Source of the DNA: Cytobacillus gottheilii
GTDB lineage: Bacteria; Bacillota; Bacilli; Bacillales; Cytobacillaceae
DNA: 64,000 nucleotides
Reading direction: 5' to 3'
Assembly (NCBI RefSeq): GCF_001636345.1
Contig: NZ_KV440945.1
Span: forward strand, 2,147,631 to 2,211,630
The notes beneath the pieces were generated by a model. It did not search any database and had not been told where the DNA came from. It saw only the letters and a list, made by a program, of their open reading frames with translations. Shown here piece after piece: positions 53,797 through 62,473 of the stretch. The stretch's first letter is position 1. Every line of letters begins with the position of its first letter. The position numbers and the translations under genes are program-made.

Positions 53797-53814
53797 CTGA
53801 AACAACATTTTAAG

Positions 53815-54954
53815 TTAATCCGTATAGAAGTTTTCTGTGTAATACGGCTGAAGATTCTCATTAAAAGATACTCCTACACCTAGATATTCATAGTCTTCAC
53901 GAAGGATATTCTCTCTATGTCCTAGTGAGTTCATTAACCCTTCATGTGCAAATATGCTGCTGAATTGACCTGATGCAAGATTTTCACCAGCAATCCGGAA
54001 GACAAGTTGATCCTCTTTCATTCGATCAAATGGAGATTGCCCTTCTAAATTGTTATGGTCAAAATAATTATTCTCGGCCATATCATCACTATGTTTACGA
54101 GCTGTTTCTTTTACATGGTCATCCCATGTTAGTGCATTAATTCCTCTGCTCACTCTTTCTGCATTCGTGATATCAAACAACTGATATTCAAAACCAACCA
54201 TTAATTCTTCATTCGGTTCACCATAAAAGCCGTCCTTTTCAGATTCGAGAGAATGACTAATGATTTGCAGTGCTTTAACCTTATCATCATTATGCTGATC
54301 ATAAAAAACGGTAACATAGCTGTCATTTAATTCAAAAATATCATAGTCACGGTTTTCCTCAAATTGATAGTAGGTAAAACCTTTTCTTATTTTCGATAAT
54401 GGAGTTCCTAACTGTTCAAGAACCTCTTGTTCCGCAGTACCAAATGCAATGTCATAGGTTGAAGAGATGACATCTTGGTTTGAGTATAATCCTGCAGCGG
54501 CATCATCCAGATAAGTAACCATTACAAAGTTGTGGTAATTGTCATGGTAGGTGTGCCATTCTTGACCATACTCGTTTGTTGTCGTCCGCTGTGGTTTGCC
54601 CAAATTATTTTCAATTTGTGATCGGGAATCACCGATCTCTAGATTCAGGATCGAAAAAGCTTCAGCATCTGGTGCGTTTAGATCGGGTTTATCAACTGGC
54701 AGTGCTTCTTGCTCCTGTTCTTGATCGGAGATGTCCTTGAGTGAAGCAACAATATCGCTGAAGAGATCCTCTGCATTTTGTAAGAATGAACTGAAAAACG
54801 AGGAGACTTCTTCATTTTCTTTTATTGCAAAGAAATCATTCTTTAGATTTTCCAGAACAGAGGCATCTGCTTGTTGCTCAGATTCATTTGTGAGTGTCGG
54901 CCAAGCTGTATACAAAACAGCAACAAAAATAGTTAATAGAATTAATTTACGCAC
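53815..54954 (-). CDS. CAP domain secreted protein (YlbC/YkwD-like)
   Basis: 379 residues. An N-terminal membrane anchor or signal (KLILLTIFVAVLYTAWPTLT) is followed by a charged linker, a CAP-associated domain (about 105-240; two LGxP-type repeats, NLEIGDSRSQIENNLGKPQ and AEQEVLEQLGTPLSKIRKG) and a C-terminal CAP/SCP domain (HSDDMAENNYFDHNNLEGQSPFDRM, HEGLMNSLGHRENIL) holding the histidine/glutamate site. The GTG at 54954 follows GCAGGTGAAC. Extracellular; function unknown. Confidence 0.88.
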   Translation of the reverse strand: MRKLILLTIFVAVLYTAWPTLTNESEQQADASVLENLKNDFFAIKENEEVSSFFSSFLQNAEDLFSDIVASLKDISDQEQEQEALPVDKPDLNAPDAEAFSILNLEIGDSRSQIENNLGKPQRTTTNEYGQEWHTYHDNYHNFVMVTYLDDAAAGLYSNQDVISSTYDIAFGTAEQEVLEQLGTPLSKIRKGFTYYQFEENRDYDIFELNDSYVTVFYDQHNDDKVKALQIISHSLESEKDGFYGEPNEELMVGFEYQLFDITNAERVSRGINALTWDDHVKETARKHSDDMAENNYFDHNNLEGQSPFDRMKEDQLVFRIAGENLASGQFSSIFAHEGLMNSLGHRENILREDYEYLGVGVSFNENLQPYYTENFYTD

Positions 54955-55157
54955 TTGTTCACCTGCTTAGAAATGATTAATTCATTACATCATGTAAATT
55001 GTCGTTATACAAGAGGATTTAGACGTTTTTCCTCCTTCCTTTTTTACCCTTAATCGAAAGAATTTAAAACACAGTCATGAACCTTTTGTTTTTTCAGCAT
55101 TTAAATGGGTAACATAAGAGAAAGAAGAAACCTGTTATGAATGAAGAGAGGGATAAA

Positions 55158-55964
55158 ATGAAACTGACACCAGAACAAAGAATTGAATTGCATGGATTTA
55201 ATAATTTAACAAAATCATTAAGCTTCAACATGTATGATATTTGTTATACGAAAACCAAAGAGGAAAGAGAAGCATACATTGAATATATTGATGAGCAATA
55301 TAATGCAGAAAGATTAACCTATATTTTAAAAACTGTATCCGATATTATCGGTGCACATGTGCTAAATGTTGCTCAGCAGGATTATGTTCCACAGGGAGCT
55401 AGTGTGACAGTACTAGTTTCAGAAGGGCCGGTTGTAGAGGTTCCAACTGAATCTTTTGACGAGTCCCCTGGGCCGCTGCCAGATTCTGTTGTCATGCAGC
55501 TTGATAAAAGTCATATTACGGTTCATACATATCCTGAATATCACCCTGATGAAGGAATTAGTACCTTCCGGGCAGATATCGATGTATCAACGTGTGGAGA
55601 AATTTCTCCATTGAAGGCTTTAAACTTTTTAATTCATTCCTTTGATACAGATATCATGACGATTGACTATCGAGTGCGTGGGTTTACTAGGGATAAGGAT
55701 GGTCAGAAGCTATATATTGATCATGATATTAGCTCGATCCAAAACTATATCCCTGAAGAAGTTAAGGAAGAATTTGATATGATCGATGTAAATATATATC
55801 AAGCGCACACCTTTCATACAAAATGCAAGATTAGAGATTTCGACTTGAACAATTATTTATTCGGATATACTAAGGACAAGCTTACAGACCAAGAAGAAAA
55901 AGAAATTACAGAACGTCTGCAGACAGAGATGGATGAGATATTCTATGGAAAAAATATACTTTAA
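55158..55964 (+). CDS. speD: S-adenosylmethionine decarboxylase proenzyme, enterobacterial (class 1A) type
   Basis: About 268 residues. The autocleavage site is [13 protein letters not shown], cutting before S118 to create the pyruvoyl group. The rest follows E. coli SpeD closely ([80 protein letters not shown]), not the 126-residue form of B. subtilis. It supplies aminopropyl donor for spermidine. I chose the ATG at 55158 after GAGAGGGATAAA; an ATG at 55137 lacks a site. No speE lies in the window. Confidence 0.93.
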   Translation: MKLTPEQRIELHGFNNLTKSLSFNMYDICYTKTKEEREAYIEYIDEQYNAERLTYILKTVSDIIGAHVLNVAQQDYVPQGASVTVLVSEGPVVEVPTESFDESPGPLPDSVVMQLDKSHITVHTYPEYHPDEGISTFRADIDVSTCGEISPLKALNFLIHSFDTDIMTIDYRVRGFTRDKDGQKLYIDHDISSIQNYIPEEVKEEFDMIDVNIYQAHTFHTKCKIRDFDLNNYLFGYTKDKLTDQEEKEITERLQTEMDEIFYGKNIL

Positions 55965-56221
55965 AAACGAACGGTCCAGCTTGGACCGCTCGTTTTTTTT
56001 GATTTTATTCCTATTGCCATTTGTCCGATATGGTCTGTATCCGGATGTGTGTAAATAACGATATCAATCATATTCATACTCAGGATTTGCAGATATTCTA
56101 TTACTTCGTCTCCTGTGAAGTCACCTGCGTCAATGAGCATGCTATAATCTCGATCACGATCCGCGAACTGATCAAAGGCTGTTTCAACTTGGACTACACC
56201 CATTTGGTTTACAGCTATTTA
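55961..56221 (-). pseudogene. truncated metallo-beta-lactamase-fold (ComEC-like) gene remnant
   Basis: The only recognisable part is YSMLIDAGDFTGDEVIEYLQ followed by MIDIVIYTHPDTDHIGQM, the start of an MBL hydrolase domain with its HxDxDHIG metal motif. A complete enzyme needs over 200 residues; here reading ends about 20 codons later inside the speD terminator. The first strands are also diverged, the ATG at 56203 has no ribosome binding site, and the open frame begins after a TAA at about 56219-56221. Both ends are therefore lost. Confidence 0.7.
55966..55998 (+). terminator. speD terminator
   Basis: AACGA-CGGTCCA pairs with TGGACCG-TCGTT around GCT, followed by TTTTTTT. It overlaps the end of the MBL remnant on the other strand. 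Confidence 0.88.
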
Positions 56222-56370
56222 ATATCATTTGACATTAATTCGTTAATTTTATATTCAAGCTGCTCAAGCTTCATTTTAACCGCGTCCATTTTCTTCTGCA
56301 GCTCATCCAGCTGAAAACGATCTTTTTGCTTAGAAGAATATTTATCAGCTGATTTTTTTTGTGTGGACAT
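56215..56370 (-). CDS. very small coiled-coil protein (51 aa)
   Basis: Reads MSTQKKSADKYSSKQKDRFQ, then LDELQKKMDAVKMKLEQLEY and KINELMSNDIK. The second half is a heptad-patterned coiled coil. GGAAGGTGATC precedes the ATG at 56370. It was probably in an operon with the broken MBL gene, whose remnant starts right after it. The family is not recognised. Confidence 0.65.
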   Translation of the reverse strand: MSTQKKSADKYSSKQKDRFQLDELQKKMDAVKMKLEQLEYKINELMSNDIK

Positions 56371-56523
56371 TTGCGATCACCTTCCCATTCTGAATTAATC
56401 CTATTGTGTGAACAGCCAGCGATACAAACCAGCACTTTAAAATTTTTTGATGAAACCCGTGCAAAAGGGATTGTATATTATTAGCAATTACCCTTTTTTC
56501 GCTAAAACATGTAAGAGTAACGG

Positions 56524-57435
56524 TTATTTCCAAAATTGCCACCAATTTTTTTGAGGAGCTTCTTCAGCTGCAGCAGTTTTTCGAAAAGATTCAATGAAGT
56601 TTTGAAAACGATCTTCTCTTTCACGAACTTGCTGCCAGTACATTACTCGTTCTTTTTGGATTGACTCTATGTATATTTCCCGATCTGCATTTAATGTTTC
56701 AATTAATGTGCTCATTTCACCGCTCGTCACTTCAGCTGAACTGGATATATAGTGAATCATTGTTTTAAATTCCTCAGAGGAGGCTTCGGATGATTCAGAT
56801 ATTCTTTTTGTCAATGCATGAAAGTGTTCGGAATGACGTTTCGAAGCTCTCGAAACCCGTTTAGACAACGTTCCGACTACTTCGGAGGTTTGTTCCGAAG
56901 ACTGTTGAATCCGATCGGAGAGAGAATGGATCTCAGCCTTCGTTTTTTCACTGGATTTATAAATGGAATCTGAGAGGTTTTTTACCGTATAAAGAGCGCC
57001 TTTTGAAATTTCTCTTTTGACCTCATCAACCACTTCCTTGCGGATACTCATGACGATTTCGTTTTTTATTTCACTTAATAGTTCTGTTTTAAATTCTTCA
57101 ATGGAAGGGGGGCTTGCTTGCTCTGTTTCTTTTTCAATGGCTGTTATTTGATTTTCAGACTCTTTTATTTCATCTGATTTGCTTGCTTCGAGCTGAAGGT
57201 GGGCGTGTAACAGCTGATGGATCATTTTTTGACTCAAATTATTATCACGCATTTCTTTAATTTTCGTCAGCAGTTTTATTTCATGATCGGTATAAAACCG
57301 TGCCCCATTTTTGGAGCGGGGAATCTGTAATAACCCTTTTAGGTCTTTTTCCCACTGTCTTAGTGTACCAGCAGGTACTCCAATTTGTTTTGAAACCTCA
57401 TTAATCGTATATGCTTTAGTAAATTGGTTAGTCAT
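56524..57435 (-). CDS. MerR-like DNA-binding protein with tandem 18-residue repeats and WWQFWK tail (DUF3967-like)
   Basis: About 303 residues. A MerR/RacA-type helix-turn-helix (residues 8-75: YTINEVSKQIGVPAGTLRQWEKDLKGLL, ARFYTDHEIKLLTKIKEM) is followed by a charged linker. Tandem 18-residue repeats fill residues 154-261, beginning LSDSIYKSSE, LSDRIQQSSE, LSKRVSRASK, LTKRISESSE and MIHYISSSAE. The C-terminal helix ends WWQFWK, a feature of DUF3967 proteins. I chose the ATG at 57435 after AAAGGGCG. The long rod and DNA-binding head recall RacA/KfrA-like architectural proteins. A palindrome lies 41 bases upstream. Confidence 0.8.
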   Translation of the reverse strand: MTNQFTKAYTINEVSKQIGVPAGTLRQWEKDLKGLLQIPRSKNGARFYTDHEIKLLTKIKEMRDNNLSQKMIHQLLHAHLQLEASKSDEIKESENQITAIEKETEQASPPSIEEFKTELLSEIKNEIVMSIRKEVVDEVKREISKGALYTVKNLSDSIYKSSEKTKAEIHSLSDRIQQSSEQTSEVVGTLSKRVSRASKRHSEHFHALTKRISESSEASSEEFKTMIHYISSSAEVTSGEMSTLIETLNADREIYIESIQKERVMYWQQVREREDRFQNFIESFRKTAAAEEAPQKNWWQFWK

Positions 57436-57475
57436 AGGTTTTCGCCCTTTCAATGTTAGATAGATAGTATGAATG

Positions 57476-57496
57476 ATTCGGAACCTGATTCCGAAT
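57476..57496. promoter_or_regulatory. candidate operator of the MerR-like gene
   Basis: ATTCGGAA-CCTGA-TTCCGAAT, perfect 8-base arms with a 5-base spacer, 41 bases upstream of the start codon. Confidence 0.6.
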
Positions 57497-57637
57497 TCCC
57501 GTTTTATACGTTAACTTATTCAGCAACTCTATTGTCTTTTTCCTGCATGACGACAAAACCTCTAAAAACAAGACGAAATTCAGCAAGAAGAACGAAAAAC
57601 TGGTGAAAAAAGGAATTCAGTGTCCGAAACAAACGAA

Positions 57638-57663
57638 AAAAGCTGCCATAATCGGCAGCTTAA
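57638..57663 (-). terminator. terminator of the AbrB-type transporter gene
   Basis: On the minus strand AAGCTGCC and GGCAGCTT form the stem around GATTAT, followed by TTTTCG. It lies 56 bases past the stop at 57719. Confidence 0.75.
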
Positions 57664-57718
57664 TTTGCATCCAACAAAGAGCGTGGATATTCGACAAAAT
57701 ACGAGGAATTCCGGGGTG

Positions 57719-58777
57719 TCACTGTGACAGCCTTCGAAACAACCACTTCAAAAAAGGCGGAATAATAAAGTATATAAAAAATATGCGAAAGAGCTGATAG
57801 CTTGTTACAGTTGAAAGATCTGCGTTGACTTCATGTGCCATGATCGCCATCTGGTCCATCCCGCCTGGTGCAAGGCTTAGAAAGCTTGTTGGTGCAGAGA
57901 GCGGCAGGATTTGCCTTAATCCGAAACTCATTAATAAAGAGCCGCCAATTAGCACGATACTGCTGATGATTGCCAGAATGAAAATTTTCCGCTTATTTTC
58001 TAAATGTTTCGGCTTCATTAGCATGCCCACATAACAGCCGATTGAAAGCTGAGCGAGATCTAAAACAATCGCAGGAATACTAGGGCCTTCGAGACCGGTT
58101 AATCCTAATAAGGCGGTTGCTGCAAGAGGACCAAGCAAATAAGGGGTTGGGGATTTTATTCGCTTGCCTAAAAGTGTAAAAAGAATCGCTGCAGGAATGT
58201 ATATAAGCAAGGGTAAATAGTTATCCATTCCACTGGAGCTTAAAGCAGAATAGCTTTCAGCAGCATTTTGGTGAAATAATGGCCCAAAGAGCAGGAAAGG
58301 GACAGTAACAACGATCATGATCACTCTTGTTACTTGTAAAAAGGTGACTACTGTAAGATCAATACCCTTTACCTCTTCAGCAAATACGAGTATTTGCGAT
58401 AAGCCTCCCGGTATGCTTCCAACTAAAATAGAAGGATAATCAATCCCGGTCATTTTTGAGATGAGTTTGGCAGTAAAGCCGCAAAAAAGGATCAAAACAA
58501 CCGTGAATGTCAGCATATACGGCAAGCTGGTCCCCATCTGGATCATACTCTCCTTAGTAAACGAAAGCCCCATTGAATAGCCGATAATCATGATGCTAAT
58601 ATCCCGAAACTTCGCTGGAAAAACAGGAGTTACCTTACTAAAAGAAGAAAAGAGCAAAGTGGCAGCTAAAGGACCAAGCAGCCATGGAACAGGTATGCCA
58701 ATAAATGAGAAGAGCAGAGCTCCCAGGACAGCTAAGCTTAGTGTTAAAATGATATTTTTGCTCTTAATGCTATTCAT
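57719..58777 (-). CDS. AbrB family membrane transporter (PF05145 type)
   Basis: 352 residues, about ten hydrophobic segments in two repeats: PVPWLLGPLAATLLF and GSIPGGLSQILVFAEEV in the first half, TPYLLGPLAATALLG and LAPGGMDQMAIMAHEVNADLSTVTSYQLFR in the second. This is the AbrB duplication domain, often labelled ammonia monooxygenase or AbrB regulator; it is a transporter-like membrane protein, unrelated to the DNA-binding AbrB. Substrate unknown. Confidence 0.85.
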   Translation of the reverse strand: MNSIKSKNIILTLSLAVLGALLFSFIGIPVPWLLGPLAATLLFSSFSKVTPVFPAKFRDISIMIIGYSMGLSFTKESMIQMGTSLPYMLTFTVVLILFCGFTAKLISKMTGIDYPSILVGSIPGGLSQILVFAEEVKGIDLTVVTFLQVTRVIMIVVTVPFLLFGPLFHQNAAESYSALSSSGMDNYLPLLIYIPAAILFTLLGKRIKSPTPYLLGPLAATALLGLTGLEGPSIPAIVLDLAQLSIGCYVGMLMKPKHLENKRKIFILAIISSIVLIGGSLLMSFGLRQILPLSAPTSFLSLAPGGMDQMAIMAHEVNADLSTVTSYQLFRIFFIYFIIPPFLKWLFRRLSQ

Positions 58778-58956
58778 AACAAACCTTCTTACCTACATTT
58801 ATTTCAAGTCTCGAAAAATATGTTACTATTTTAACATATTGCCGCTTTACTTGCTTCATTCCCTGCCATCATTGATATAATGAAATGGTACATAGAGAAT
58901 AATTAGATGAACATTCATACTGAGAACGATTATTTTAAGCGGGGGAGAATAGGATA

Positions 58957-59703
58957 ATGTTTTTAAAGCGGGTTTCACTGATTTTTGGAGCAGATGATGA
59001 TTTAAGTAAATATCCATTTACGATTCCATCCATAAAAAACTTCAAAGAACTGCAGTTAGAGAAAAGAGTTACTTTTTTCGTTGGTGAGAATGGATCAGGT
59101 AAATCGACACTTCTTGAAGCTATTGCAGATAAATGTGAATTTAACACAGCGGGCGGAGGCAGAAATAATTTATTTGATGTCGATCAAGCTGAATCTGCAC
59201 TTGGGGAGAATATTCGTTTGTCTTGGATGCCTAAAGCGACCAATGGATTTTTTTTGCGTGCTGAATCTTTTTATCAGTTTGCTTCACATATTGATCAGTT
59301 AGCAAAAGAGCATCCAATGATATATAACCAATATGGGGGGAAATCTCTTCATCATCAATCACATGGTGAATCGTTCTTAACCTTATTCCAGCATCGTTTC
59401 AATGGAGAGGCACTCTATTTGTTAGACGAACCAGAGGCCGCTTTATCACCTGCAAGGCAGCTGGCATTTTTGCGAATCATTCATGATTTAACGAAAACAG
59501 AAGATTGTCAATTTATCATTGCAACACATTCACCCATTCTTCTGGGTTATCCAGATGCAGATATTTTTAGTTTTGATGACGGGGAAATTAGGAAGGTTGC
59601 CTATGAAGATACCGATCATTTTCAAATAACAAAGTATTTCTTGGATAATCGCGATCGCTTTTTACTTGAGCTGTTTAAAGAAGAATATGATGAAGATATG
59701 TAA
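58957..59703 (+). CDS. AAA family ATPase (ABC-type, soluble)
   Basis: 248 residues. Walker A is GENGSGKST (about 44-52), the signature-like SHGESF is near 145, Walker B is LYLLDEPEAAL and the H-switch is IIATHSPILL. No membrane partner is adjacent. Of the SMC/RecF-like single-domain ATPases (AAA_21/AAA_23). Role unknown; no toxin, nuclease or other defence partner lies beside it. GCGGGGGAGAATA precedes the ATG. Confidence 0.85.
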   Translation: MFLKRVSLIFGADDDLSKYPFTIPSIKNFKELQLEKRVTFFVGENGSGKSTLLEAIADKCEFNTAGGGRNNLFDVDQAESALGENIRLSWMPKATNGFFLRAESFYQFASHIDQLAKEHPMIYNQYGGKSLHHQSHGESFLTLFQHRFNGEALYLLDEPEAALSPARQLAFLRIIHDLTKTEDCQFIIATHSPILLGYPDADIFSFDDGEIRKVAYEDTDHFQITKYFLDNRDRFLLELFKEEYDEDM

Positions 59704-59819
59704 ATTTTATATTATTCTTTTCTGATTTTTTTGTAAATAATGTAAAAAAAAGCTGATTCTTAGAAAAATGTTGACCTTTCCTTTTATAATAGGTGTAGAA
59801 AAGGGAGGTATGCTAAGAC

Positions 59820-60596
59820 ATGTTGGGTTCTAAAAACACACCAGAAATTAAATTAATCGCCCTTGATATGGATGGCACACTGCTGAATAGTGATGGAGAA
59901 GTTTCTCCTGAAAATAGGGCTGCCATAGCAGAAGCTAAGAAAAAAGGGATACATATTATCCTGAGTACTGGAAGATCTAAATTATCCTGCAATGAATACG
60001 CAAAATCCCTGCAGCTGAATTCCTATTTAGTTACGGTAAATGGCAGTGAAATTTGGGGGCCGTCTGGAGAGCTGGTACAAAGAAATAATGTAGATGCTGA
60101 ATTAGTTCAATGGATGTGGGAATTATCAAAAACACACAGCACAAAGTTTTGGGCAATTGGCTGTGAAGGGGTTTGGCATAATGAAATGCCTGATAACCTG
60201 TTAGAGATTAATTGGCTGAAATTTGGCTTTGATATTGAGGATGACCATATTAGAGAAGAAATAAAAATACAATTATCCGAAAAAGGTGCTCTTGAAGTTA
60301 CAAATTCAAGCTTAACCAATTTAGAAGTAAATGCACTTGGAATCAACAAAGCGATGGGGATAAAGGCTGTATGTGAAAAACTTGGCGTTTCCATTGACAA
60401 TGTCATGGCATGCGGGGATAGCTTAAATGATATTGCCATGATTAAAGAATCCGGCTGGGGCGTAGCCATGGGCAATGCTCAAGAGATTCTTAAGCAAACA
60501 GCAGATGCAGTAACAGAACATCATAATCATGATGGAGTTGCCAAAGCGATTCGTAAGTGGGCGCTAGGCAAACCTGTTGAAGTATTTTCATCATAA
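59820..60596 (+). CDS. Cof-type HAD-IIB family phosphatase
   Basis: 258 residues. HAD motifs: I LALDMDGTLLNS (shown as ALDMDGTLL), II LSTGRS, III/IV K near LGINKAMG and GDSLNDIAMI. The cap domain is of C2b type. Acts on sugar phosphates, flavin or similar small phosphates; exact substrate unknown. AAGGGAGG lies upstream of the ATG at 59820. The neighbouring mtn operon is convergent and unrelated in transcription. Confidence 0.9.
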   Translation: MLGSKNTPEIKLIALDMDGTLLNSDGEVSPENRAAIAEAKKKGIHIILSTGRSKLSCNEYAKSLQLNSYLVTVNGSEIWGPSGELVQRNNVDAELVQWMWELSKTHSTKFWAIGCEGVWHNEMPDNLLEINWLKFGFDIEDDHIREEIKIQLSEKGALEVTNSSLTNLEVNALGINKAMGIKAVCEKLGVSIDNVMACGDSLNDIAMIKESGWGVAMGNAQEILKQTADAVTEHHNHDGVAKAIRKWALGKPVEVFSS

Positions 60597-60603
60597 TGTA
60601 CAG

Positions 60604-60644
60604 TAAAAAACCAACAGACCAAATTGGGCCTGTTGGTTTTTGTT
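60604..60644. terminator. bidirectional terminator
   Basis: AAAACCAACAG and CTGTTGGTTTT form an 11-bp stem between the convergent HAD and mtnD genes. Confidence 0.9.
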
Positions 60645-60651
60645 TTAACAC

Positions 60652-61185
60652 TTAAGCTTTTGCTTCGTCTTTCTCATAAACTGGCACCCAGCCTTCTTGG
60701 GTAATGAAAAGTCGGATTGCCACAACCTTACGATCATCAGCTAACGTGAAGTAATGTCTAGTATTTTCAGGTACAGAAATCAAATCACCAGGATTTAAAT
60801 GGACTTCAAAAAAACGGCTGTCTTTTCCCTGAATAACAAAGACTCCATGGCCACTCACAATAAAACGAACTTCATCATCTGTATGATGATGCTCTCTCTG
60901 GAAATTTGTTAACAGCTCTTCTAAATTTGGAGTGTTTTCAGATAGTGAAATGATGTCCGCAGCTTTATATCCCCGTTTTTCAGAAATCTCTTTAATTTCA
61001 TCATGAAAAGCGTCAAGGATCGACTGTTTATCATCATCTGATAGAGTGAATTTTTCATGTAATTCACCATCCAGTTTAGCCATATTCCAATTTTCATAGA
61101 TAACTTCCTGACTTTCTAAAAATGCCGCAACCTCTGCTTGCTCTAAAATAACTTCCTCTGAATTTTGAAATTGAATAGTAGCCAT
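60652..61185 (-). CDS. mtnD: acireductone dioxygenase
   Basis: 177 residues, cupin fold. The metal-binding segment is FQREHHHTDDEVRF, with a further ligand in PENTRHYFTL. With iron it converts acireductone to 2-keto-4-methylthiobutyrate and formate, the last oxidative step of methionine salvage. Its ATG shares one base with the mtnB stop (TAATG). Last gene of the S-box operon. Confidence 0.95.
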   Translation of the reverse strand: MATIQFQNSEEVILEQAEVAAFLESQEVIYENWNMAKLDGELHEKFTLSDDDKQSILDAFHDEIKEISEKRGYKAADIISLSENTPNLEELLTNFQREHHHTDDEVRFIVSGHGVFVIQGKDSRFFEVHLNPGDLISVPENTRHYFTLADDRKVVAIRLFITQEGWVPVYEKDEAKA

Positions 61186-61808
61186 TAATTTTTTCCTCCC
61201 GTCAATTGTAAAAGTTTTAATTTATATTGAAATAAAAATTCACTTGCTTCCAATAATTTTTTTGCCTCAAATCCATTCCTGCCCCAAACGGTGATGCCAT
61301 GATTACGGATTAGAACAGCTCCTTTATTACTGTTTATATGTTCCTTAAATGCTTCAGCTAAACGCGGGATAGAGGCATAGTTTTTGATAATAGGGATGGT
61401 AAGAACGGCATCTTCTTCCCATAAATCAAAAGCCTTAATTAGCTCTTGATGCTGAAATTCCACTTGGCCATTCTCTCCATAAAGTTCTGAGATCACATTG
61501 TTAGCCACAGTATGTACGTGCAGGCTGCAGCCGGCATTACTTTGACGGTATATAGCAGAATGGAGCAATGTTTCAGCAGAAGGTTTTAAGTTTGTATCTC
61601 CAATTGGCCGACCTTCTAAGTTGACCAGTAAAAAATCCTCATTCGTTCTTTGTTTTTTATCTTTACCGCTTGCAGTTACATAAAAATGTGAAGAAGTATC
61701 ACTTACTTTTATGGCTAAATTTCCGCTTGTGCCCATAAACCAATCTCTTTGAGCCAATTCATCTTTTATGTCTGCTAATTCATTCCACTTTTGTTCATAT
61801 AGGTTCAT
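61185..61808 (-). CDS. mtnB: methylthioribulose-1-phosphate dehydratase
   Basis: 207 residues, class II aldolase fold. Zinc ligands are in [10 protein letters not shown] and [24 protein letters not shown] is the family N-terminal motif. It dehydrates 5-methylthioribulose 1-phosphate in methionine salvage. It overlaps mtnX by 4 bases (ATGA). Confidence 0.94.
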   Translation of the reverse strand: MNLYEQKWNELADIKDELAQRDWFMGTSGNLAIKVSDTSSHFYVTASGKDKKQRTNEDFLLVNLEGRPIGDTNLKPSAETLLHSAIYRQSNAGCSLHVHTVANNVISELYGENGQVEFQHQELIKAFDLWEEDAVLTIPIIKNYASIPRLAEAFKEHINSNKGAVLIRNHGITVWGRNGFEAKKLLEASEFLFQYKLKLLQLTGGKN

Positions 61809-62473
61809 ATTTTTACCTCAATCATTTCTTCTAATTTATTAATAATGTCGTAGAAGTTATGGAATGACTGGTAAGGAATGTCATATTGTTCACATTTTTT
61901 GATAAGTAAGTCTCTGGCGAATACATGGTTTGCCAACTTTGCTGCCTGCAAATCGGTAATTGAATCTCCGATCACAATTGTTTCCATGTCTTGATCTGAA
62001 AGTGAACGAATAATCGATGGCTTGCAGCATCCGCATCCTTGGGAAGAACATAAATCATCACATGAATGAGGATAAACGATGTTAATCTTCTCACCCGAAA
62101 ACTCTGCATGATTGCAAAATATGTTCTCAAAAGGTCCATAGGGTTCTAATACAGGATGTATGAAGAAATCAATTCCCCCGCTGACAATGTATAACGGAAT
62201 ATCGTGTTTTTGAGTAAATGAAATAAATTCACCAAAGCCTTCACGAATTTTTGCATTTTCTAAAACATAAGAAATAATTTCATCTTTAAGAGAGGAGGGC
62301 AGCAGTGAAAATAATTGTTTGACACCTTCCTGGATGGATAGCTCCTCGTTTAAGATGGCATTTTTGATTTCATTCGCTTCAGCAGAAGCGAACTTTTCCA
62401 TAATCATAATAATATTGTCACTTTCAGTAATCGTGCCGTCAAAATCGCAAAATATAATTGGATTCACACTCAT
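61805..62473 (-). CDS. mtnX: 2-hydroxy-3-keto-5-methylthiopentenyl-1-phosphate phosphatase
   Basis: About 222 residues, HAD family. Motif I is [25 protein letters not shown] and [11 protein letters not shown] are motifs II and [12 protein letters not shown] is a cysteine cluster typical of MtnX. It removes phosphate to form acireductone. I chose the ATG at 62473, which overlaps the mtnW stop as ATGA; a frame to 62485 is also open. Confidence 0.94.
   Translation of the reverse strand: MSVNPIIFCDFDGTITESDNIIMIMEKFASAEANEIKNAILNEELSIQEGVKQLFSLLPSSLKDEIISYVLENAKIREGFGEFISFTQKHDIPLYIVSGGIDFFIHPVLEPYGPFENIFCNHAEFSGEKINIVYPHSCDDLCSSQGCGCCKPSIIRSLSDQDMETIVIGDSITDLQAAKLANHVFARDLLIKKCEQYDIPYQSFHNFYDIINKLEEMIEVKI

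Noticed and set aside
58957-59703. AAA ATPase as part of a phage-defence system
   Set aside because: Neighbours are a transporter and a HAD phosphatase; no nuclease, protease or toxin gene is adjacent.
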